This document shows, in pieces, positions 1 to 6,917 of a stretch of DNA of 64,000 bases. This stretch comes from JBCAWW01 sp039024315 (GTDB taxonomy: Bacteria; Bacteroidota; Bacteroidia; J057): positions 18,823 through 82,822 of the forward strand of contig JBCCQN010000011.1 in NCBI GenBank assembly GCA_039024315.1. Reading direction: 5' to 3'. The notes beneath the pieces are model-generated. The model searched no databases. It was not told the origin of the DNA and saw only the letters and a program-made list of their open reading frames with translations. Made by a program: the position numbers and the translations under genes. How positions within the stretch are numbered: the stretch's first letter is position 1; every line of letters begins with the position of its first letter.

Positions 1-1638
1 CTTTTTGTATTTTTCTTCGAGCTCTTTGGATTTATCTTTTAAGGCTTCGAGCCTTTCTTTGACTTCGTCTTGCTTCTCACCGACTTCGTCATACTTCGCA
101 TCCAAAGTGGGATAAACTGCCTTGAAGGTTGCACTAGTTGAGGCCTTGGCACCTGATACACCATCATTGTCCCAGACCTTGATAAAGTACTCTAGTTCGT
201 CTCCTTCACGTAAGCCGAGGGCCGTAAGATCAATTCGGTAAGAACGTGGCTGTAAGAGCGTCCTACGGTCAACTTCGAGTGGGTACTCAGCGTATTCTGC
301 GCTCACGGCGGAGGTTCCTCCTGACTTGGTGAAGCGATAATAGAGCGCCATTTTGGTAAATCCATAGTCGTCCGCAACCTCTAACTCCAAAGGCATCACT
401 GGATCCAGGTCAACAAGGAAGTCGTTGTTCGGAGAAAAGACATAAATCGAAGGGTAACGGTCTTGTAAAACGTTGATTTTGTACTTGACCGTGTCAATAT
501 TTGTGATTTGACTAGTGGATTGTAGCGAGAGGAAATAATTCAAATCCTGCATTATCCGCTGGCTGATCTCATATTCACCCGCTTCACTGCTATTTTTGAA
601 GGCTTTTTTGTCTCCAGCGACCAACCAGGCGTTTTCTACTTCGGTATTTGGTAATAATTCCCAGCGAACAGTCGATCCTTTGACCACTTTGAAGTCTCCG
701 ACATTGTCTTCAAGCGTTTCGGAGCCCAAACCCGTGTATTTTGGGTAAGTAATATGCGCTCTGAAATTTTTAATAAACGGACGTTTTAATACTTCAATTT
801 TATAGCTCTCAGAACGAGCGTCAGGATTGCCAACATAGAAGCTAAAATCCTCTTTTACATCCGAAAGTTGATAAGAAAAGCTGTTGGGCTGCTCTTGATT
901 GAGACTGTAGTCGATGAATTGAGATTCTGGGTCGGATTCGTCTTTGATAAAGATGAATAATTCCGAAGGCAGCGCCTTACCATCCACACTTACTTGCAGA
1001 TCATAACTTTCGCCAGCGATCAGTTGCTGCGGCACACTTGAGAGCTCGATTTGGAAGGGAGCCTCAGGCAAAAACTCAGTATCATAGTTTACGAGCCTTG
1101 CAGAACTCGCACTCAACAATTCCGGATTAAAAGAATAAGTGAGTAAAAACAAAAAGAGTGGGATCGCGAGATACCACAAATATTTTCGGTTCAATTTGAG
1201 ATTGACAGCAGAACTAATCTGGACAGGAGCAATGTCCTCAGCTTTTTTGTCAATCGCGGCCAAGGCCAAGGAATTTTGCTGCGACTCACGCTTGAGCTGT
1301 AGCAAATTGACCAGTTTGTCATTAATGTCTGGAAAATGATCCTTCACTATGCCCGCTATCTGAAAATCAGATATGGTTTGGGACATATTAAAAAGCTTGG
1401 TCAAGGGCCAGATCACCATCCAACCCAGGACGGCAACAAAAACCGCCCCCAAACTGAAGACCATGGTCGTTCGCACCGCGGCGGAAAAACCAAAAAGCCC
1501 TTCGCTCAGCAAAACCACAAAAAGCATGGAACTTACGAGTAGGGCAAGAATGAGTGAGCCACGCAGAATTTTATCCGTATAATACTTTTTACGGAAGTCA
1601 TGCATGCGCTGATCAAGGACACTATGAGACTGATTCAT
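1..1638 (-). CDS. DUF4175-like membrane protein, N-terminal 546 residues (runs off window)
   Basis: An open frame starts at the ATG complementary to 1636-1638 (MNQSHSVLDQRMHDF) and stays open to base 1, so the C-terminus lies outside the window. Predicted membrane helices lie at about residues 28-48, 60-80 and 152-169. They are followed by a long extracytoplasmic beta-rich region (about 170-500) and then a lysine/glutamate-rich, probably coiled-coil stretch at the cut end (ending in KSKELEEKYKK). This order of helices, beta-sandwich region and long coiled coil is typical of the large Bacteroidota DUF4175 proteins. The function of that family is not established. The start lies only 13 bp after the doc stop codon, so it may be read from the same transcript. 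The family name is my recognition of the architecture, not a search result. Confidence 0.65.
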   Translation of the reverse strand, partial: MNQSHSVLDQRMHDFRKKYYTDKILRGSLILALLVSSMLFVVLLSEGLFGFSAAVRTTMVFSLGAVFVAVLGWMVIWPLTKLFNMSQTISDFQIAGIVKDHFPDINDKLVNLLQLKRESQQNSLALAAIDKKAEDIAPVQISSAVNLKLNRKYLWYLAIPLFLFLLTYSFNPELLSASSARLVNYDTEFLPEAPFQIELSSVPQQLIAGESYDLQVSVDGKALPSELFIFIKDESDPESQFIDYSLNQEQPNSFSYQLSDVKEDFSFYVGNPDARSESYKIEVLKRPFIKNFRAHITYPKYTGLGSETLEDNVGDFKVVKGSTVRWELLPNTEVENAWLVAGDKKAFKNSSEAGEYEISQRIMQDLNYFLSLQSTSQITNIDTVKYKINVLQDRYPSIYVFSPNNDFLVDLDPVMPLELEVADDYGFTKMALYYRFTKSGGTSAVSAEYAEYPLEVDRRTLLQPRSYRIDLTALGLREGDELEYFIKVWDNDGVSGAKASTSATFKAVYPTLDAKYDEVGEKQDEVKERLEALKDKSKELEEKYKK

Positions 1639-1651
1639 AAATATTGCTCCT

Positions 1652-2044
1652 TTAACGACTCAATGGGCGAAGATGATTCTTCACCCACTGAATAAAAGTT
1701 TCTTTATCTAAAATTCCCGATGCGAGATCGAGAATGAGTTTTTCTTGTTCGTCAACCGTAGCTTCAATTTCGTAGCCATTCAAAACAAACGTAATCTCCA
1801 TCGCTGCCTGTCCGATTCTTTTATTGCCATCAACAAAAGGATGATTAACAACTAAAAAAAATCCTAGCGCAGCTGCTTTCTCTAATAAATTTGGATAGAG
1901 GTCTTGTCCACCAAAAGCATTCAAAGGCTGGATTAAACAGGAATCCAAAATTCCCTCATCTCTTAAGCCAGCACAACCACCAGATTCTTGGATGAGTCGA
2001 GCATGTATTTGCAAGACCATCTCTTTAGTAGGAAAAAACATCAA
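1652..2044 (-). CDS. doc: Doc-type Fic-fold toxin (death-on-curing family)
   Basis: 130 residues, the usual length of Doc toxins. The Fic/Doc active-site loop HPFVDGNKR is at residues 68-76, with the NKR ending characteristic of Doc rather than the GNGR of AMPylating Fic enzymes. Known Doc proteins are kinases that phosphorylate EF-Tu and block translation; that activity here is inferred from family membership. The N-terminal half contains the expected region around LRDEGILDSCL (residues 27-37). The frame overlaps the upstream antitoxin by 4 bp (ATGA-type overlap), the usual arrangement for translationally coupled toxin-antitoxin genes. A second ATG one codon later is an equally possible start. 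Confidence 0.88.
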   Translation of the reverse strand: MMFFPTKEMVLQIHARLIQESGGCAGLRDEGILDSCLIQPLNAFGGQDLYPNLLEKAAALGFFLVVNHPFVDGNKRIGQAAMEITFVLNGYEIEATVDEQEKLILDLASGILDKETFIQWVKNHLRPLSR

Positions 2045-2292
2045 GCTAGTCGCTTATACAGCTCTCGGTTTTTTTCCATCACCAGTGCCATCGCTTCTTC
2101 AAATGATTTTTGGTCAGGAGTTTCTAGTTCTTCCGCATCAACTGGATTTAGCAAAGATTCGTTTTGAGAAATCTCCGCATGCTTGTAGATCACTTTTTCG
2201 ATGTAATCCTCTACAGACAAATTGAGGCGCTTGGCCTCTGTCTTTACCCACTTAATTTTAGTGGTATCCAATTGTAATACGATTTTTTCCAT
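2041..2292 (-). CDS. Antitoxin partner of Doc
   Basis: 83 residues directly upstream of, and overlapping, doc. The N-terminal half (MEKIVLQLDTTKIKWVKTEA, then RLNLSVEDYIEKV) has the beta-strand plus two-helix pattern of ribbon-helix-helix or Phd-like DNA-binding proteins. The C-terminal tail (EEAMALVMEKNRELYKRLA) is an amphipathic helix of the kind that antitoxins use to cap their toxin. It is expected to neutralise Doc and autorepress the operon; this is inference from position and architecture. No operator palindrome is obvious upstream, but a copy of the hairpin-AACGCTT repeat lies 39 bp upstream of the start. Confidence 0.8.
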   Translation of the reverse strand: MEKIVLQLDTTKIKWVKTEAKRLNLSVEDYIEKVIYKHAEISQNESLLNPVDAEELETPDQKSFEEAMALVMEKNRELYKRLA

Positions 2293-2330
2293 ACTACTCC
2301 TTCAACGAAAACCCTTGTCCAAAAGTTCGT

Positions 2331-2347
2331 AGCGTTCCGCGAAGCGG
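2331..2347. repeat. Hairpin-AACGCTT element, variant copy
   Basis: Reads GCGTTCCGCGAAGCGG on the plus strand, which is CCGC-TTC-GCGG followed by AACGC on the minus strand: a 4-bp stem with a TTC loop. It lies between the 3' end of xth and the antitoxin start. It is the first clear member of the dispersed family described in the findings. Confidence 0.75.
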
Positions 2348-2422
2348 AAAACGAATTAGGTCCAAGCTATATAAATATCGAAACTTGCGCTCTCAACTCC
2401 AAGGGCTCAAAGCCCGAAAAAC

Positions 2423-3193
2423 CTACACCGCAATTTCAACCATGATCGGACAATGATCTGAATGCACCACTTCCGACAAAATATCAGCACTTTTGATCGT
2501 CTCTTTCAAAGGATCAGACACCATATTGTAGTCAATCCGCCAGCCTTTGTTTTTGCCACGGGCGCCCGCACGATAACTCCACCAACTATACTTGTCTGGA
2601 GTATCAGGATAGATCGAACGAAAAGAATCCACAAATCCGGAGTCCAAAAATTTCGTTACCCAATCACGCTCGTGCTGCAAAAAGCCCGAACTGGTTTTAT
2701 TGCGAACAGGGTCATGAATGTCAATCGCTTGGTGGCAAATGTTATAATCGCCACTGACGATGAGATTGGGAATCGTTTTGCGAAGCTCGTTGAGATAAAC
2801 ATACATCTCATCCAAAAAATCTTCTTTTACGGCTTGCCGAACGTCTCCACTAGAACCCGAAGGAAAATAAGCTGAAATAATGGAGTAATCATCAAAGTCT
2901 GCACGAATCACACGACCCTCATTATCAAAACGTTCGATGCCACAACCGTACTCCACATGATTGGGTTCTTTGCGAGTAAATAGTGCCACGCCACTATAGC
3001 CTTTTTTCTGAGCCGAATACCAATAAGTGTGGTAGCCATCCGGGTGCAAAGTAGCTTCGTCGAGTTGATCTTTATTTGCCTTGGTCTCTTGGATACAAAG
3101 CACGTCTGGCTTCTCATCCTGTAACCAATCGAGCAGCCCCTTTTTAGAAGCTGCTCGTATACCATTGACGTTGTAGGAAATAATCTTTTGCAT
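2423..3193 (-). CDS. xth: Exodeoxyribonuclease III (AP endonuclease, ExoIII family)
   Basis: 256 residues, normal for XthA/ExoA enzymes of the endonuclease/exonuclease/phosphatase superfamily. Landmarks are N10 in YNVNGIR, the metal-binding glutamate in CIQETK (about residue 36), GDYN at 147-150, RIDYNMVS at 218-225, and the catalytic histidine motif SDHCP at 244-248. The enzyme cleaves abasic sites and degrades 3' ends during base excision repair. It lies 15 bp downstream of thiL on the same strand, so the two are probably cotranscribed. GDYN replaces the commoner GDFN or GDWN, a conservative change. Confidence 0.95.
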   Translation of the reverse strand: MQKIISYNVNGIRAASKKGLLDWLQDEKPDVLCIQETKANKDQLDEATLHPDGYHTYWYSAQKKGYSGVALFTRKEPNHVEYGCGIERFDNEGRVIRADFDDYSIISAYFPSGSSGDVRQAVKEDFLDEMYVYLNELRKTIPNLIVSGDYNICHQAIDIHDPVRNKTSSGFLQHERDWVTKFLDSGFVDSFRSIYPDTPDKYSWWSYRAGARGKNKGWRIDYNMVSDPLKETIKSADILSEVVHSDHCPIMVEIAV

Positions 3194-3208
3194 AATGTCC
3201 TAACGCAT

Positions 3209-4276
3209 TTATTGTTCTTCTTTTTCTTCCTTTGGAAAATGCTCCCAGCCTTGAGCCGTCAATTCGACTACTTCCCCGCTATCCAACACAATGTGCAACT
3301 GACCAGGCTCGTCGGTGATATGCCCGATGATGGTAATGCCCACTTCCGATTTGATCTTGTCAAAATCTTGTAGCGGTACGGTAAAAAGTAATTCGTAATC
3401 TTCTCCACCATTGAGCGCAAAAGTTACGGGGCTGATTTCAAATTCTTCCCCCACTTTCATCGTCTGATGGTCGATCGGCAATTTGTTGGAATAGATCGTC
3501 GCGCCTTTTTTGCTTTGATGACAGATGTGATGCAATTCACTAGCAATGCCATCACTAACATCAATCATCGCGGTCGGTTGAACACCCAACTGAGCCAATC
3601 GATTGACTACATCCATGCGCGCATCGGGTCGCAATTGTCGGCCGGCCACATAATCGTAATCTGTCAAGTCAGGTTGCATGGACGGATCCTTCAGAAAAAC
3701 TTGGCGTTCGCGATCAAGCACCAAAAATCCTGCATAAGCCGCTCCCACATCTCCACTCACACAAATCAAATCTTTAGGTTGGGCGCCGGAGCGATAAGTG
3801 AGCTTTTCTTGGCTTTCTTCGCCAAAGGCAGTTACCGAAATTACCAGCCCGCTGGTGGAGCTAGTTGTATCACCACCGAGTAGGTCAATGCCGTATTTTT
3901 CACAAGCTAAATTGATGCCCTCATAAAGTTCATCCAAAGCTTCAACTGAGAAACGACTACTGACTGCTATCGAAACAGTTACGCCATAGGGTTGAGCGTT
4001 CATCGCAGCAATGTCACTCACGTTTACGGCCACTGCTTTGTAGCCCAAATGTCGGAGAGGCATATAGCCCAATTCAAAGTGTACTCCCTCTACCAACATA
4101 TCACTACTAAACACTTGCACTTTGCCATCTGTCGCTTTCACCACGGCGGCATCATCGCCCACTCCCTTGAGCGTGCGCTGTTGTCGTGGAGACACTTTTT
4201 TTGTCAGACGGTCGATCAGCCCAAACTCCCCCAAACTTGAGATGGAGGTGTAGGCGGATGGGTTTTCCTCTACCAT
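3209..4276 (-). CDS. thiL: Thiamine-monophosphate kinase
   Basis: ThiL phosphorylates thiamine monophosphate to thiamine diphosphate, the last step of cofactor synthesis. The AIRS/PurM-type fold is shown by the N-terminal SLGEFGLIDRL and KGVGDDAAVV, then LLGGDTTSS, and near the C-terminus IDVSDGIASEL and ALNGGEDYELLFTV, all hallmarks of ThiL. I place the start at the ATG at 4276 (MVEENPSAYTSISS), giving 355 residues, typical of the family. The frame continues upstream to a GTG at 4378, but those 34 residues do not look like ThiL and would run into the DnaA-box region. xth follows 15 bp downstream. Confidence 0.93.
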   Translation of the reverse strand: MVEENPSAYTSISSLGEFGLIDRLTKKVSPRQQRTLKGVGDDAAVVKATDGKVQVFSSDMLVEGVHFELGYMPLRHLGYKAVAVNVSDIAAMNAQPYGVTVSIAVSSRFSVEALDELYEGINLACEKYGIDLLGGDTTSSTSGLVISVTAFGEESQEKLTYRSGAQPKDLICVSGDVGAAYAGFLVLDRERQVFLKDPSMQPDLTDYDYVAGRQLRPDARMDVVNRLAQLGVQPTAMIDVSDGIASELHHICHQSKKGATIYSNKLPIDHQTMKVGEEFEISPVTFALNGGEDYELLFTVPLQDFDKIKSEVGITIIGHITDEPGQLHIVLDSGEVVELTAQGWEHFPKEEKEEQ

Positions 4277-4370
4277 GAAATTCAATACATTTTGCAGAAA
4301 GGGCTCACAAGTTACGCAAAGCTTTGACGCGATATGCGCTTTGCGGGCCTTTTCGGGTGAGGTGGCATGC

Positions 4371-5338
4371 TTATCCACCGATTATTCCACAAAAATACAC
4401 AAGCTTTTTGAGATTAAATCATTTGATTATCAATGCTTAAGCTTTTGTGCTTGAAATCTATCCACATTATGGGTCTTGGGGATAAGTCGTGTTTTTTGAC
4501 TGCTTCGCAGAACGATTGACCCTCTTGCTTGATCGAAATTCCAATTTGAGATTCGATATCAGGTAGCGGCACAAGATTTTGTGCCGCTACGATTCCGGTT
4601 TGAATCGGTTTAATTTTTTTTTGCGTCATCCCGGACACATGAAATGTTATCCGTGATCTGGAGATTTGTTTTTCCTTTGGGATCGAGACAAACGTTCCGC
4701 GCAGCGAGAGACAAAAAATTGATATGCTGCACGATTATGTGATTCTCTTCTCTATTATTATTCTTTTCTTTTTTAACTAGATAAAAACTAATAGTAGTAA
4801 TGGATCCGTGGATAAGTGGGAAAACTTTCTTCTATTTTGCTTGACTTAAATGTATTCCACAAATGAGACAACAAAATCCACAGAGTTTATCCAAAGACAA
4901 ATTTAATGTTACGTCAATGTTATGAAATCTTATCTAGTCAAGATATTTCGAAAATCGATGGAAGCTAATGGCTTTATCATTCAATCGGTTAGAGATAATT
5001 TTGATTTATAAAAATTGCTGGAATTTCATTGATATAGAATAAAAACATATTGGAGTTTGACAAAGCTTTTCGACATATCCACATAGGAGTGGAAAAGTCA
5101 AAATGCGTGAAAAAAATCAAAAAGCTTAATGGGGGAAAAAGTTGATAAATCGCACTTTGTTCACCTCGGATATCCACACTACCATGCTTTTCCACTGGAT
5201 TGTGCATAAAGCTTACACTTGTGGAAAACGATATTCACCCCACTTAGAGGCTTCTTCACAATTTTGACATTTTGGCTGTGGATTTTAAATGCCTGAAAAT
5301 CTGGCTTTTAGAGAAGTTATCCTTTTTGCTGTGGATAA
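4371..5338. other. Candidate replication origin (oriC): DnaA-box cluster with DnaA-trio-like motif
   Basis: An AT-rich gap of about 1.1 kb without a convincing gene, between minus-strand thiL and a plus-strand transporter. It holds at least nine 9-mers identical to or one mismatch from the DnaA box TTATCCACA: perfect at 5330-5338 (complement); one mismatch at 4371-4379, 4458-4466, 4807-4815 (complement), 4887-4895, 5075-5083, 5170-5178, 5201-5209 (complement, TTATGCACA) and 5220-5228 (complement, TTTTCCACA). Weaker sites lie at 4383, 4853, 4874 and 5277. At 4789-4800 the trinucleotides TAA-TAG-TAG-TAA, then a short GGATCC spacer and the box at 4807, copy the order of a DnaA-trio unwinding element. 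A T/A-rich tract (4741-4788) lies on the side where melting would be expected. dnaA itself is not in the window. Confidence 0.62.
4499..4706. repeat. Two variant hairpin-AACG elements and a 9-bp-arm palindrome inside the DnaA-box gap
   Basis: CTGC-TTC-GCAG followed by AACGATTG is at about 4500-4518. An oppositely oriented AACGTTCCGCGCAGCG is at 4691-4706. Between them, arms GCGGCACAA (4566-4574) and TTGTGCCGC (4579-4587) form a hairpin around GATT. The arrangement of inverted outer ends around an inner palindrome resembles a decayed version of the composite elements at 6.8, 45.7 and 52.2 kb. Confidence 0.6.
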
Positions 5339-5406
5339 GCCTATGTACTATTGACTTTATGGAACACACATATTAATAGAAACGCAAAATATTTAACCTA
5401 AACATC

Positions 5407-6426
5407 ATGATTGAAGGAATTATGTGGGCACTGGCAGCCGGACTGATGCTCGGTTTGTATGCCTTACCGGAAAAATTCACTAAGGGATTTGAGTTTGAAA
5501 ATACCTGGGGGACGTTTTTTACGATTGCCTTATTTATCGTACCTCCTATCGTTTGCTTTTCGATGATAGATGGATTTGGATCGGTGCTCTCAGCCATCCC
5601 GACCGAAGTAATAATCAAAATGGGGATCGCCAGCTTTCTTTGGGGTATAGGGGTCATGATGTGGGGTAAGGCTATCAACTACATTGGGCTTTCTTTGGGC
5701 TTTTCACTTTTTATCGGTACGATTATTTTGGTAGGATCCTTACTGCCATTTTTTGTAGTAGGACTTCCGGAGCAGGATGTTTTGCTCAAAATATTGCTTG
5801 GATTGGCGGTAGTGCTTGTGGGAGTTTATGCCAATGGCAAGGCCGGCATAATCCGGCAAGCAGATGAAGAAGCAGAAGGAACTTCTGAAGGGGGATCTAT
5901 GGTAACCGGAATTTTGATTGCCGTGGTAGGCGGACTTTTAGCCACGGGATTTAGCTTCGCCAACTCGATAGGTAATCCAAACGAGCTAAGTGAGCAGTAC
6001 ATAAAAAACGCTTTGATCGAGCAAGGTAATCCAGAATGGATGCTAGCCCTTGCCATCATGTTTATTATTTATGTAGCGGGCGGACTCTTTGTTACGCCTT
6101 ATTTTATCATCCAGCTTTCCCAAAAGGGATTTTGGGGCAAGTTCTCTACGGCACATCTCGGCCTGAACCTTGGACTGACTGCTACCATGGCCATCTTAAA
6201 CTTCTCTGCTTCGGCTGCTTTCGCTTATGCCGCTTTTAAGCTTGGCAACACGGGGGGAACGGTTGGCTATGCAATTTTCAATACGGTCTCAGTTGCAGTC
6301 GCCATTGTAAGTGGATTGATTACTGGAGAATGGGCCAAGGCTTCTGGCAAAGCAAAGACTTATTTGTACGCTGGACTTGCTGCAATGATAGTAGGTATCA
6401 TTATTATCGCCTTTGGAAATTCCTAA
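5407..6426 (+). CDS. RhaT-like L-rhamnose/proton symporter family permease
   Basis: 339 residues, almost entirely hydrophobic, with about ten predicted membrane segments as in the drug/metabolite transporter superfamily member RhaT. The start MIEGIMWALAAGLMLGLYALP and the pattern around WGIGVMMWGKAINYIGLSLG match the first half of RhaT, and the C-terminal half has GNTGGTVGYAIFNTVSVAVA. RhaT imports L-rhamnose with protons; the substrate here is inferred from family resemblance and could be another sugar. No rhamnose catabolic genes are adjacent. It is the first plus-strand gene to the right of the candidate origin. Confidence 0.72.
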   Translation: MIEGIMWALAAGLMLGLYALPEKFTKGFEFENTWGTFFTIALFIVPPIVCFSMIDGFGSVLSAIPTEVIIKMGIASFLWGIGVMMWGKAINYIGLSLGFSLFIGTIILVGSLLPFFVVGLPEQDVLLKILLGLAVVLVGVYANGKAGIIRQADEEAEGTSEGGSMVTGILIAVVGGLLATGFSFANSIGNPNELSEQYIKNALIEQGNPEWMLALAIMFIIYVAGGLFVTPYFIIQLSQKGFWGKFSTAHLGLNLGLTATMAILNFSASAAFAYAAFKLGNTGGTVGYAIFNTVSVAVAIVSGLITGEWAKASGKAKTYLYAGLAAMIVGIIIIAFGNS

Positions 6427-6504
6427 AAACCCTAACAAACTATTTAAGGACTAAAATAAGAAGTTTAGCTGGGTTTGCCTTAGCTATGACCAAGGCAAAA
6501 TCTG

Positions 6505-6618
6505 TACAGAGGATTCTCAAAGCCCTTTTTTGCCAAATAATCGCGCTGAGAGTGACGCAAAAAAAATACTACAGGGTATTGGTGCTGCTTCGTCACATTC
6601 TCAGGGCCGTTTTTTGCG
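6505..6618. repeat. Intergenic repeat, family 2, copy 1
   Basis: Begins TACAGAGGATTCTCAAAGCC and ends ATTCTCAGGGCC plus a T-run (6597-6618), with internal inverted arms CTGAGAGTGACG and CGTCACATTCTCAG. A related copy with the same start and end words lies at 9726-9840. The rest of the rhaT-to-cytochrome gap (6427-6917) is AT-rich and holds the composite element at 6767. Confidence 0.5.
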
Positions 6619-6766
6619 AATATATAGTGTGGTTAGGCCCAAAGTGCAAGAAAATACTTCAAAAAAGTTGTAATAATTAAATTTATTACGGTATATTCTT
6701 AGTTAAATAACAGATAATCAGTTTGTTATGATTTTTGGATTGATTTTTTCTCTTTTTTACTGATTT

Positions 6767-6905
6767 CTGCTTCGCAGAACGCTTGTCCCAATCCATTGTA
6801 GGGGCGCAATCCCGAAAGCTTTTGCGGATGCGCCGCTACGGAACGTATCGATCGATACCATTATATCCTAGAGACAAGCGTTCCGCGTCCCGAAAGCTTT
6901 CGGGA
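6767..6905. repeat. Composite inverted-repeat element A
   Basis: Left end CTGC-TTC-GCAG then AACGCTTGTCCC; right end GAGACAAGCGTTCCGCG in opposite orientation, closed by the palindrome TCCCGAAAGCTTTCGGGA (6888-6905). The inside carries a GCGCAATCCCGAAAGC / GCTTTTGCGGATGCGC imperfect hairpin and the 14-bp palindrome GTATCGATCGATAC (6845-6858). It separates two convergent genes and has no credible reading frame. Its inner parts match elements B and C. Confidence 0.8.
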
Positions 6906-6917
6906 GTAATCCAAACC

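Noticed and set aside
4414..4638. 74-residue minus-strand frame in the candidate origin region
   Set aside because: It overlaps two repeat copies and a palindrome, has no domain-like composition, and sits among DnaA boxes.
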